The notes beneath the pieces were generated by a model, which saw nothing but the letters and a program-made list of their open reading frames with translations, was not told where the DNA came from and searched no databases. Shown piece by piece: positions 43,564 through 52,538 of a stretch of 64,000 bases of DNA (the first letter of the stretch is position 1; every line of letters starts with the position of its first letter). Source of the stretch: Salibacter sp031581065 (GTDB lineage: Bacteria > Bacteroidota > Bacteroidia > Flavobacteriales_G > Salibacteraceae). The translations under genes were made by a program, and so were the position numbers. The DNA lies in contig NZ_JAVLBN010000002.1 in the NCBI RefSeq assembly GCF_031581065.1, positions 75,634 through 139,633 on the forward strand. The letters run 5' to 3'.

Positions 43564-43923
43564 CTACACACCAATAGCTTCAGAAAGTCGAGAAAAATTG
43601 AGCGGTTTAGATATAAAAGAAATAACCCCTAAAGATTTAGCCCTTTCTTTTTCTTCATCAGTGTCATAAGCACTATTAATAACAACCTTACAATCAGGAT
43701 ATCTATCATTTAAATAAGGAATAAACTCAAAACCTGAACCATCAGGAAGGTTTAAATCAAGCAAGACAAAATCTGGTGTGAACTCTTTCAAAAGTTCTCT
43801 AGCTTCATTGAGTCCAGATGCTCTTTTAACATCCAGTCCTTTCTTCTTAAAAAACGATAAAATCAACTGTGCAGAATCGTTTTCATCTTCTATCAAAAGC
43901 AAACGAACCATACTTACTACCAT
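43564..43923 (-). CDS. Stand-alone receiver domain protein
   Basis: A 119-residue response regulator with only a receiver domain. The acidic pair is in LLIEDENDS, the phospho-Asp in FVLLDLNLPDGSG, the conserved Ser/Thr position in VVINSAYDTDEE and the Lys in SFISKPLN. It has no output domain and should act as a phosphate relay or by protein contact, for instance with the hybrid or NtrB-type kinases nearby. The ATG directly follows the TAA of the ArsC-fold gene; a second ATG five codons later is also possible. Confidence 0.9.
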   Translation of the reverse strand: MVVSMVRLLLIEDENDSAQLILSFFKKKGLDVKRASGLNEARELLKEFTPDFVLLDLNLPDGSGFEFIPYLNDRYPDCKVVINSAYDTDEEKERAKSLGVISFISKPLNFSRLSEAIGV

Positions 43924-44301
43924 TTACAAATCAACCAGGTCCATAGGAGTTTTGACAATTAATACCCTTTCATCTTTAAACGCAATAGGAAACCTCAAGG
44001 AGCAGGGATTTGCCTGTAAAAACTTCACCCAATCTTGTGGAGATGCTTCCACAAGTGGGAACTTGATATCACTTAACTTTGACAAATCAATAAGATCCTT
44101 CATTTCATAATCGCTATCTTCAATAACACGATTAATTTGAGTAGATGTCAAAGTAGTTTTTGAGAAATCTATTGCTTTAATATTCAACCCTTCAGATTGA
44201 GCATAAGCTAAAGTTTGTTTTCCTTTATTAGACTCTGGGTCAAGATAAAGAGAAATCTGCTTAGTCATTGAATTACTCATATTATCTGTCTTCCTATCCA
44301 T
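43924..44301 (-). CDS. ArsC/Spx-fold protein lacking the catalytic cysteine
   Basis: A 125-residue (or 114 from the ATG at 44268) protein with the ArsC-type thioredoxin fold. The start QISLYLDPESNKGKQTLAYA aligns with the ArsC active-site loop, but Ser is in place of the Cys and the C-x5-R motif is gone. The end LRFPIAFKDERVLIVKTP matches the conserved RPI loop of ArsC and Spx proteins. It therefore cannot reduce arsenate by the usual mechanism. Families of this type are common in Flavobacteriia with unknown function, and a protein-binding role as in Spx is possible. First gene of the operon with the receiver protein, NtrC and NtrB. Confidence 0.75.
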   Translation of the reverse strand: MDRKTDNMSNSMTKQISLYLDPESNKGKQTLAYAQSEGLNIKAIDFSKTTLTSTQINRVIEDSDYEMKDLIDLSKLSDIKFPLVEASPQDWVKFLQANPCSLRFPIAFKDERVLIVKTPMDLVDL

Positions 44302-44738
44302 GATTAATATTTTACTGAATTAAGAAAAAATCATTCCTAATTGATAAACAGCTCAAAATCAAAACAATGTGTTCAGTAATAAATTTTTCAAAGGGTATTT
44401 TTTACACATCGTAATATTTTGTTTCATCAGAAACTTTAAATATGAACGTTTACCATAAGATGTCCATGAGATCAAAACTCAGGGATTAGAGCAACTTTAG
44501 CAAGGTCAGCAAACTATTTCAATTATAAATATTTGCCTGCTATAATTGAAAAGAGAGATTTCCTGTTTTCAATGCACACCATGGTTAAAAAGCTGTAAAA
44601 CACGATCAAAAAGACATTATTCTTAAAAACAAACACCCTGTAATCGTTACTTTTTTTAAAAATCTATACTATAAATCTTTTTAGTTCGTATAGAAACTAC
44701 TTATTTTGCCCCTGTTAAAAATCCTTAAATAATAACTT
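44302..44738. other. Intergenic region before susC
   Basis: An AT-rich gap of 437 bases between divergent units. I see no gene. Near its right end a -7-like TATTTTG (44702-44708) and the leader shared with the T9SS gene at 52539 mark the susC promoter; the left end should hold the promoter of the ArsC-fold operon, which is not clear. Confidence 0.7.
44702..44738 (+). promoter_or_regulatory. Promoter and leader of susC
   Basis: TATTTTG as a -7 element 37 bases before the ATG, followed by a leader beginning GTTAA (44714) and containing ATCCTTAAATAATAACTT. Spacing and sequence nearly repeat those at 52503-52538. Confidence 0.5.
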
Positions 44739-47700
44739 ATGAGACAAAAGGTACGGAGAATGTCAATGAGCCACTGTTGGCGAAAAGTAAGTATGGCCTT
44801 CTCGGTCACAATGCTTTTTGCATTGATAACAGGTGCTACATTTGCACAAAAGACTATTACAGGGAAAGTCGTTGATGATCAGGGGAACCCGGTATTCAGC
44901 GCAAATGTTGTTGAAAAAGGAACTACAAATGGTACAACAACAGGAATGGATGGTACTTTTAGCCTGGAAGTATCAGAAGAAGCAAAAGCTTTAAAGTTTT
45001 CATTTGTAGGTTTCAAAACTAAAACTGTTCAACTTAAAGGTAGAACTGAACTCAATGTAACAATGTCTTCAAGTGTAGAACTTGATGAAGTTGTTGTTAC
45101 AGCTCTTGGGGTTGAACGTGAAGAAAAAGCACTTGGTTATTCAGTATCGAAAATCGATGCTAAACAAGTTTCAGAAGTCAAAACGAATAATGTGACTGAC
45201 CAACTTGCTGGAAAAGCAGCAGGTGTTTATGTCACTAGTGGTCAATCAGGTCCTACAGCATCAGCGAATATTAATATTCGTGGTGCCGTTTCATTAACAG
45301 GGAATAATCAGCCGCTATTTGTGGTAAATGGTATGCCAATCACAAACGATCTTTACAGTTTTGATGACGGTCTCAATGGTAGTACAACTATAGACTTTGG
45401 TAATGCTGCTCAAATTGTAAATCCAGATGACATCAAATCGATGAATGTTTTAAAAGGACCTGCCGCATCAGCTCTATATGGTTCACGAGCAGCTGATGGA
45501 GTGATTTTAATTGAAACAAAAACTGGAGAAAACCAAGAAGGATGGGGAATAGAGATTAATAATTCACTCACATTCCAGGAAATACTGAAATTACCTAATT
45601 ATCAAAATCAATATGGTTTTGGTGGTGGTGGTAAGTATAGTTATAAAGATGGTTCTAACTATATTGGAGGTAATGATTATTACGAAGCATATGGTGAAAA
45701 CTGGGGTCCTGCTATGAATGGCCAGGACATCGTTCAGTTTGATTCAGATGGGAACCCCGCTCCTTTTACACCTGCTGAAGATAATGTTAGAAATTTCTTT
45801 AGAACTGGTGTTACTAATATTGCAAATGTTGCTATTAATAAAAATTCTGAAGAGGGTGATTTCAGACTTTCATATACAAACCTTGAAAACCAAGGGATTA
45901 TACCTAACACCGATCTCACCAGACATACTTTTCAAACAAGCATGGGAAGAAACTTTTTTGATGATAAACTCAGAGTTCGATATAACTCGATGATTATTAA
46001 CTCGCAATCAGGTAACATTCCCAATGCAGGATATGATGAGTCCTCTTCTATCATGTACGGTTGGTTGTGGTATCCCAGACAAGTTGAAATCGATGATTTA
46101 AGAGATTATTGGCAACCAGGCCAAGAAGGAGTACAACAGCGATATGTGGAAAATTCATGGGTGAACAACCCGTGGTTTGTAGCAAATGAGAACACTAACT
46201 CATTTCAGAATAATAGAATAATTGGAAACCTGAAAGTCAATTATGACATTGCCGAAAATTTGAGCGCCAGAGTTAGATTTGGTGCAGATGTTTTAGATGA
46301 ACAAAGACAATTTAGAAGAGCTCCTTCTACAAAAGGTACACCCAACGAAGCAGGTAGTTATCGAGAAGATGAAATTTCATTTTATGAAACAAACCTCGAA
46401 GGTCTTTTATCTTACAACCTCATCGAGGATCTGAAGAAAAAAGGATTCATCAATCAAAATAAAGTTGGTAGTGATTTTAGAGTAAATCTTAAAGTGGGTG
46501 GAAACCTCATGAATCAAAATTCTAATATTTCAGTTTCTGATAACCCTGAATTGAAACTTGCAGGTACTTCTCCTAGTGTCTACTCGCTCACTAATAATGC
46601 TTCACCTGTACAAACTGAATCTCAATTGAGAAGAAGGAGCATAAACAGTGTATTTGGATTAGCGAGTTTCTCTTACAAGTACTTTCTTTATTTAGATGCT
46701 TCTTTCAGAAATGATTGGAATAGTACACTAGCAAATCCTATAACTGGACTTGAGAATTCAGATTATAGTTTTGGATACCCTTCAGTATCTTTAAGTGCTG
46801 TTTTATCGGAAGTTATCGATTTAAAGTCTACGCCTATCAACTTCTTGAAAGTTAGAGCAAACTATGCTGAAGTTGGTAATGGTGCACCAGCGTATGCGTT
46901 TGGAAGAACATTTACGCCAAGAGCCTCATACGGTAATCAATCTTTGTTCACAACGCAAAGAACTATAACTGACCGTGATCTTACTAATGAGAGAACCAGT
47001 GCTTACGAAGCTGGTTTAGACGTTCGTTTATTCGATGGAAGGTTGAGGTTTGATGCAACGTATTATGATATGAGAAGTTCTAATCAGGTAATTACACTTC
47101 CTACCACAACATCAAGTGGTTATGACTTCACCCTAACCAACGGTGGTGAAATCAGTAACAAGGGAGTGGAATTGATGATCTCAGGAACACCTATCCAAAA
47201 GAAAGATTTTAGATGGGATGTTACTCTAAATGCTGGACACAACAGAGCTATTGTAGAAAAGCTTCCTGATGTTATTGAAAGCGGAAGGTATTCAATCGTA
47301 TCAGATATGTATCCCGGTGACGAAGGTGGTGCAGACCTCGAGTATGTTGCTGAAGAAGGAGAACCCCTTGGTCAGCTATACGGTTTGGGCTTTGAACGTG
47401 ACCCCGAAACAGATGAGATCATTCACTATGGTGAAGGAGAGAAAGCTGGTCTACCTATTTTAACTCAAAATAAGGTGTCAGCAGGTTCTTATCAACCAGA
47501 TCTCAGATTAGGTCTTTACAATAGTTTCACATATAAAGACTTCACCTTGAGCTTCCTTATTGATGGTCAAATTGGTGGAAATATCTATTCTAGATCTCAC
47601 GCCCTTTATAATACTGGCGGAACAATCACAAATGAAGATGATCCAAACCTTGATCTAAAAACAACTGAGGGCAGAACTGTATATAGTGTAAGTTATGATG

Positions 47701-48185
47701 GAACAAGAGATGCAGATGGCGATCTCATCCCAACTTACACTTTAGAACAAGAAGGAGGAGTAGTTGGCCCTGGAAAGAAGTGGGTTGACGAAAACGGTGA
47801 TGGAGAAATCAATCACAGTACAGAACTTCAAGAAAATGATGTTGAAGTTGAGCCAGGTGGTGCAGGATATACCGGATATTTCTACAATTATTACGGTAAT
47901 GGTTTCAATAGAGATAACATTGAAGCTGCAACTTACGATGCAACGTATTTCAAGTTAAGAGAAGTCTCTATAAGCTACAGGTTACCAAAAGATTTAGCAT
48001 CTAAGATAGGAGCTAAAAGTGCTAGAGTATCTCTTATAGGAAGAAACTTGCTGCTTTGGACTAGAGTTCCTTCAATTGATCCTGAAACATATTCTGTTCG
48101 CAACGGAATTTTTGTGAATGGATTTGAAAGTACTCAACTTCCATCAACAAGAAGTATAGGTTTAATGCTAAACCTTAAATTCTAA
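44739..48185 (+). CDS. SusC/RagA-type TonB-linked outer membrane transporter
   Basis: A 1148-residue outer membrane transporter. A signal peptide (about 1-36, ending ATFAQ) is followed by a carboxypeptidase-regulatory-like domain (ITGKVVDDQGNPVFSANVV), a TonB-box-like segment (LDEVVVTALG, about 120) and a plug domain with IRGAVSLTGNNQPLFVVNGMPI and AALYGSRAADGVILIETKTG-like sequence. The rest is a 22-strand barrel ending in a typical aromatic C-terminus (SIGLMLNLKF). SusC proteins import glycans or peptides caught by a SusD lid; here the SusD gene follows after 12 bases. No glycoside hydrolase or peptidase lies nearby, so the substrate is unknown. No copy of the dispersed word occurs in this gene. 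Confidence 0.95.
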   Translation: MRQKVRRMSMSHCWRKVSMAFSVTMLFALITGATFAQKTITGKVVDDQGNPVFSANVVEKGTTNGTTTGMDGTFSLEVSEEAKALKFSFVGFKTKTVQLKGRTELNVTMSSSVELDEVVVTALGVEREEKALGYSVSKIDAKQVSEVKTNNVTDQLAGKAAGVYVTSGQSGPTASANINIRGAVSLTGNNQPLFVVNGMPITNDLYSFDDGLNGSTTIDFGNAAQIVNPDDIKSMNVLKGPAASALYGSRAADGVILIETKTGENQEGWGIEINNSLTFQEILKLPNYQNQYGFGGGGKYSYKDGSNYIGGNDYYEAYGENWGPAMNGQDIVQFDSDGNPAPFTPAEDNVRNFFRTGVTNIANVAINKNSEEGDFRLSYTNLENQGIIPNTDLTRHTFQTSMGRNFFDDKLRVRYNSMIINSQSGNIPNAGYDESSSIMYGWLWYPRQVEIDDLRDYWQPGQEGVQQRYVENSWVNNPWFVANENTNSFQNNRIIGNLKVNYDIAENLSARVRFGADVLDEQRQFRRAPSTKGTPNEAGSYREDEISFYETNLEGLLSYNLIEDLKKKGFINQNKVGSDFRVNLKVGGNLMNQNSNISVSDNPELKLAGTSPSVYSLTNNASPVQTESQLRRRSINSVFGLASFSYKYFLYLDASFRNDWNSTLANPITGLENSDYSFGYPSVSLSAVLSEVIDLKSTPINFLKVRANYAEVGNGAPAYAFGRTFTPRASYGNQSLFTTQRTITDRDLTNERTSAYEAGLDVRLFDGRLRFDATYYDMRSSNQVITLPTTTSSGYDFTLTNGGEISNKGVELMISGTPIQKKDFRWDVTLNAGHNRAIVEKLPDVIESGRYSIVSDMYPGDEGGADLEYVAEEGEPLGQLYGLGFERDPETDEIIHYGEGEKAGLPILTQNKVSAGSYQPDLRLGLYNSFTYKDFTLSFLIDGQIGGNIYSRSHALYNTGGTITNEDDPNLDLKTTEGRTVYSVSYDGTRDADGDLIPTYTLEQEGGVVGPGKKWVDENGDGEINHSTELQENDVEVEPGGAGYTGYFYNYYGNGFNRDNIEAATYDATYFKLREVSISYRLPKDLASKIGAKSARVSLIGRNLLLWTRVPSIDPETYSVRNGIFVNGFESTQLPSTRSIGLMLNLKF

Positions 48186-48197
48186 AAAGATATTATT

Positions 48198-49751
48198 ATG
48201 AAAATGAAATATTTAAATCCGATAATAATTTTCACATTATTCGTTGGGATCTCAATATTTGTATCGTGTAATAAGGATTTCGATGATATAAATGAGAACC
48301 CAAATGAACCAACTGAAGTAAGTCCTGATGTTCTTCTTGCTTCAGCTATTAAACAAAGTGTGAATACAAGTACTAACGAATCGTTCTTGTTGGGAAACAA
48401 TGCAGGTCAGTTAACTGCAAAAACATTAAGGACTGAGGTCGATGATTATAATTGGAATGCTTTCCCAACTGTTTGGTCTGGCTTTTACACAAGTCTCACT
48501 GATGTTGAATCAATGATAGACATAACCTACGATCTCGAGACTTCTACAACAAAATACGATAGAATGAGAGGTGTTGGATTAGTCCTAAGATCATGGATCT
48601 ATTACAACATAACGAACGCGTACGGTGATGTTCCCTACTTCAACGCTATTGAAGGAGATAATGGAAATTTCACTCCTGCTTATGATAGCCAAAGTGAAAT
48701 TTATGCTGACATGATCGAAAAGCTCGATCAAGCAGATTCTCTTCTTCAAACTTCTTATAATAATTCTGATATTGAAGTTGAGCCAATAACTGGTGATTTA
48801 ATTTATAATAATGATGCGAGCAAATGGGTGAAATTTGCTAACTCATTACAGCTTCGTATCTTAATGCATGCTGGGAATAGAATCGCTAATGGTTCACAAA
48901 AGTTTGAGGATATTGTCAACAATAGACCCATTATTTCATCTAATGATGATAATGCAACCTTAGATTACCTTGGTGGATTCCCAAATCAGTTTCCCACAAT
49001 TCCTCTAAAAACTGGCGACTTTGATGCAGTAGCTTTGAGTCAAAATGCTTACGCAACGCTTTCTGCATATGGTGATCCAAGATTGATGAGATACGCCAGA
49101 CCTTCAAATGGCAACTACGATTCAACCGGTGTTACTTCATTTAGTGGAGCTGTAAACGGAAGAAATAACGATAACTGCAACAAGTCAGGATCTCGTTTAG
49201 GTGCTATTTATTATAATTACCCAGATCAAAAAACAGCTTCTTCTCTTGGGTTAGAAACAGCTAATGGATTAATGATGACATATGCTGAAGTTCAATTCAT
49301 ATTAGCTGAAGCTCAAGCTAAAGGTTGGATCAATACTGGTACTGTAGAGGGTTATTACAAAGAAGGCATTTTAGCTTCTATGGAACAGTATCAGGTAAAT
49401 GTCACTTCAGCTGGCTCTTACTCTACTTTTGGTTACTCTGACTTTGATGATTTTTACAACAACTCCGGAGTAGCTTATAATGCTGTAACTGATATATGGG
49501 AACAAAAGTGGCTGGCACTTTTCTTCACAGGATTAGAGCCTTATTTTGAGGTAAGAAGATGGTATGTTGAATCCAATAAAGATTGGAACAATATTCCATT
49601 CCTTTCAGCACCATGCGATAACGTAAACGATGATGTGTTACCAATGCGTTTTCTCTATCCTGGAGAAGAACAGAGTTTGAACAGCGCAAACTACAACAAT
49701 GCATTGCCGCCTGATTATGATATCGATACCCCAATGTGGGTTGTAGAGTAA
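48198..49751 (+). CDS. SusD/RagB family outer membrane lipoprotein (SusD-like group 2)
   Basis: A 517-residue lipoprotein, with lipobox FVSC and acylated Cys24, followed by the acidic DFDDINENPNEP typical of SusD-like_2 proteins. The interior has TPR-like helices (WSGFYTSLTDVESMIDITYDL and MRGVGLVLRSWIYYNITNAYGDVPYF) that contact the SusC barrel. The C-terminal part includes WEQKWLALFFTGLEPYFEVRRW and the usual PMRFLYPGEEQSLN. It forms the surface lid of the SusC transporter upstream, with which it is co-transcribed; a terminator follows. This SusD group is often found with peptide or unknown substrates rather than starch. Confidence 0.95.
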   Translation: MKMKYLNPIIIFTLFVGISIFVSCNKDFDDINENPNEPTEVSPDVLLASAIKQSVNTSTNESFLLGNNAGQLTAKTLRTEVDDYNWNAFPTVWSGFYTSLTDVESMIDITYDLETSTTKYDRMRGVGLVLRSWIYYNITNAYGDVPYFNAIEGDNGNFTPAYDSQSEIYADMIEKLDQADSLLQTSYNNSDIEVEPITGDLIYNNDASKWVKFANSLQLRILMHAGNRIANGSQKFEDIVNNRPIISSNDDNATLDYLGGFPNQFPTIPLKTGDFDAVALSQNAYATLSAYGDPRLMRYARPSNGNYDSTGVTSFSGAVNGRNNDNCNKSGSRLGAIYYNYPDQKTASSLGLETANGLMMTYAEVQFILAEAQAKGWINTGTVEGYYKEGILASMEQYQVNVTSAGSYSTFGYSDFDDFYNNSGVAYNAVTDIWEQKWLALFFTGLEPYFEVRRWYVESNKDWNNIPFLSAPCDNVNDDVLPMRFLYPGEEQSLNSANYNNALPPDYDIDTPMWVVE

Positions 49752-49774
49752 TCTTCTTCTCAAACCAATATTTT

Positions 49775-49806
49775 AAGCCGGTCAAATTCGACCGGCTTTT
49801 TTTTGG
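49775..49806 (+). terminator. Rho-independent terminator of susCD
   Basis: Perfect arms AAGCCGGTC and GACCGGCTT with a six-base loop and a long T run. Confidence 0.92.
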
Positions 49807-49865
49807 CTAACGAATCGTATTTAGTCTTATTTATTTTTATTTTTAGCTCTATCTAATTTTAATTT

Positions 49866-49873
49866 TACCTTTG
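49866..49873 (+). promoter_or_regulatory. -7 promoter element of the TonB-dependent receptor gene
   Basis: TACCTTTG, an exact match, 25 bases before the ATG at 49898. Confidence 0.55.
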
Positions 49874-49897
49874 CATCGAATTAGAATTTGATGAGTA

Positions 49898-52273
49898 ATG
49901 AGATCATATATAATTGTTGCTGTATTACTATTAACTAGTCATCTTAACTTTTTTAGTCAGATCACGATCAATGGGCAAATTAGCAATACAAAAGGTGAAC
50001 CGCTACCCTTCTCTTCTATTCAGGTATTAAAAACTAACAAGGGAACAACTGTCGATGAAAACGGAAATTTCAATCTGAAACTCGAGAAAGGAAATTGGAC
50101 TCTCGTGGCCAGTTTCATGGGATATAAAAAGGTTGAAAAAGAAATTCAAATCAACAACTCTCCTATTGAAGTAAACTTTCAGCTCCAAAGAGATCTTTTA
50201 GGTCTCAATGAAGTATCAGTCACAGCTACAAGATCTGATGTTCCTGTTTATGAAGCCCCTGTAATTGTGAACCAAATAGATTCTAAAGTACTTGAAAATA
50301 CGCAATCTCTCAGCATCTCTGAGGGACTGAACTTTTCACCAGGATTGAGACTTGAAAACAATTGCCAAAACTGTGGCTTCAGCCAACTTAGAATGAACGG
50401 ACTGGATGGTGCCTACTCGCAAATACTGATAAATGGTCGCCCTATTTTTTCGGCTCTGACCGGTGTTTACGGTCTCGATATGATTCCTTCAAATATGGTC
50501 GATAAAATTGAAGTTGTTCGCGGAGGAGGAAGTGCCCTGTATGGAGGAAATGCAATTGCAGGGACAGTTAATATCATCACGAAAGACCCCATTGAAAACA
50601 CATTTGAAATTGGAACAAACTACGGCTTAATCAATGGTGAATCTGCCGATAGAACATTTCATGCAAACGGAACAATAGTAAGTGAAGATTACAAGAAAGG
50701 AGTCAGTATTTATGCTATGGACCGTAGTAGAGAAAACTGGGATGCAAATGGTGACGGTTATTCTGAAATAACTGATATCGAAAACACAACTTTTGGATTT
50801 GACGCATACTACAAACCAACAGCTGAAACACGAATTAAAGCAAACCTGTTTAGCATAAGAGAATATCGAAGAGGAGGAAATGACTTTGACCTGATGCCAC
50901 ACCAGGCAGATATAGCTGAGCAACTCGATCACAACATCATTGGAGGTGGTTTATCTTATGAACGCTTTTCAAAAAGTTATGAGCACAAAATATCCATTTA
51001 CGGAAGTGGTCAACTTACGAATAGAGACAGTTATTATGGCGCTGGCGGTAGAGTATTAAACAATGGTGATACACTAACACAAAGTGACATTCTTGCTATA
51101 AATGCTTACGGAGAAAGTAAAGACATAGCAGCAGTTGGTGGAGTTCAATATACTTATGACCCTAACGATCAATGGATGATTATTGCCGGATCTGAATACC
51201 AGAATAACAATGTGATTGATGAAATGCCCGGCTACGATCGAGCAATAAAACAAACAGTAGGAACAATCGGTAATTACGGTCAGATCCAATACGTTCCATT
51301 GTCAAAACTCACCATACTTGCCGGTGCTCGTTACGATATCATTGATATTAATGGAGATTACAATTTCAATGGGTATCTTCTCGAAAATAGAGAAAACCTC
51401 AATGTTTTTGTTCCAAGGTTATCAGTAAAATACGACATCCTTAAAAACTTCAAATTCCGATTGAGCTATGCTCAGGGTTATAGAGCACCCCAGGCTTTTG
51501 ATGAAGATCTCCACATTGAAACAGTTGGTGGTGCAGCGAGATTTACTCGAATTTCTCCAAATCTAACTACAGAAAAGTCGAACAGTTACACCACAAGCCT
51601 TAATTACACAATATTTGAAAATGATATTCAGGCAAATTTTGTTGTGGAAGGTTTCCTAACCGATTTAAATGATCAATTCATCACTTCTAATCAGCGCGAG
51701 TTACCAAATGGAGTCGCAATAGTAACAAAGCGCAACGGAGAAGGTGCTTATGTTTACGGTTCAAACATAGAGGCTAACATCGCCATGGCAAATAAATTTA
51801 CTGTACAACTAGGTGGTACAATACAGGAAGCTACTTATAAAAATGAAGAAATTATTTGGAGTCCCTCATCTAATGACGAAAACAAAGAAGCCGTAACAAC
51901 TAGTCAGATCCTGAGAACACCAAACTATTATGGATTCCTGTCAGCGAGCTATAACATCACATCTTCTATCACCGGATCTATCAGTAGCGTTTACACAGGA
52001 TCGATGTTGACACCTCACATTGTAAATCCCGAAAATGAGTACACCGTTTTAGAAAAAACCCCTGATTTCACTGAATTAAATCTAAAACTCTCCTTTGATC
52101 TTCACCTGAGTGAAAAAGAAAGCTCTCATTTAATCTTCTTTGCAGGCATACAGAACATCTTAAACGCTTACCAGCAAGATTTTGACAAAGGGCCAACTCG
52201 TGACGCAGGTTATATATACGGACCTTCAAGGCCTCGCACTTACTTTGCAGGAATAAAATTTGGGTTAGAGTGA
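49898..52273 (+). CDS. TonB-dependent receptor with regulatory-like N-terminal domain
   Basis: A 791-residue outer membrane receptor. The signal peptide (about 1-20) is followed by a carboxypeptidase-regulatory-like domain (INGQISNTKGEPLPFSSIQV), a TonB-box-like segment (LNEVSVTATR), and a plug with ENNCQNCGFSQLRMNGLDG, then ILINGRPIFSALTGVYGLDM and EVVRGGGSALYGGNAIAGTV. The CQNC pair in the plug and this plug pattern define a group common in Bacteroidota and often linked to metal or cofactor uptake. The 22-strand barrel ends in FAGIKFGLE. It is monocistronic, with its own promoter, so it is probably independent of the SusC/D pair. Two copies of the dispersed word lie in it (50452, 51278). 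Confidence 0.9.
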   Translation: MRSYIIVAVLLLTSHLNFFSQITINGQISNTKGEPLPFSSIQVLKTNKGTTVDENGNFNLKLEKGNWTLVASFMGYKKVEKEIQINNSPIEVNFQLQRDLLGLNEVSVTATRSDVPVYEAPVIVNQIDSKVLENTQSLSISEGLNFSPGLRLENNCQNCGFSQLRMNGLDGAYSQILINGRPIFSALTGVYGLDMIPSNMVDKIEVVRGGGSALYGGNAIAGTVNIITKDPIENTFEIGTNYGLINGESADRTFHANGTIVSEDYKKGVSIYAMDRSRENWDANGDGYSEITDIENTTFGFDAYYKPTAETRIKANLFSIREYRRGGNDFDLMPHQADIAEQLDHNIIGGGLSYERFSKSYEHKISIYGSGQLTNRDSYYGAGGRVLNNGDTLTQSDILAINAYGESKDIAAVGGVQYTYDPNDQWMIIAGSEYQNNNVIDEMPGYDRAIKQTVGTIGNYGQIQYVPLSKLTILAGARYDIIDINGDYNFNGYLLENRENLNVFVPRLSVKYDILKNFKFRLSYAQGYRAPQAFDEDLHIETVGGAARFTRISPNLTTEKSNSYTTSLNYTIFENDIQANFVVEGFLTDLNDQFITSNQRELPNGVAIVTKRNGEGAYVYGSNIEANIAMANKFTVQLGGTIQEATYKNEEIIWSPSSNDENKEAVTTSQILRTPNYYGFLSASYNITSSITGSISSVYTGSMLTPHIVNPENEYTVLEKTPDFTELNLKLSFDLHLSEKESSHLIFFAGIQNILNAYQQDFDKGPTRDAGYIYGPSRPRTYFAGIKFGLE

Positions 52274-52479
52274 CCCGTTTAATTTTCATTAGGTCAAATT
52301 GCCAATTTTTTAAGCTATTCGCAATAGATCCCAAATTATATTTCACAAAGCTAAAACTCAACCCTACCACCAACTTACTAATTTAATTTCCAGACAATTG
52401 ATTTAAACTAACCTATATTTTTTTGAAACCCCTTACCGGTATCTTTTGTTCGGTATAATAACTTTATATAAAATTTTAT

Positions 52480-52538
52480 TTTGGGTTATTGTTTTATTTT
52501 AATAATTTGCAGCGTTAACAAATCCTAAAATAATGTTT
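52480..52538 (+). promoter_or_regulatory. Promoter and leader of the second T9SS protein gene
   Basis: TTTG (52480-52483), 19 bases, then TAATTTG (52503-52509), close to the Bacteroidota consensus. The leader from 52514 (GTTAACAAATCCTAAAATAA) closely resembles that of susC, at the same distance from the start codon. Nothing else is visible in the gap 52274-52538. Confidence 0.6.

Noticed and set aside
44739..49751. SusC/SusD as a polysaccharide utilisation locus
   Set aside because: No carbohydrate-active enzyme or matching regulator occurs within the neighbouring 10 kb on either side.
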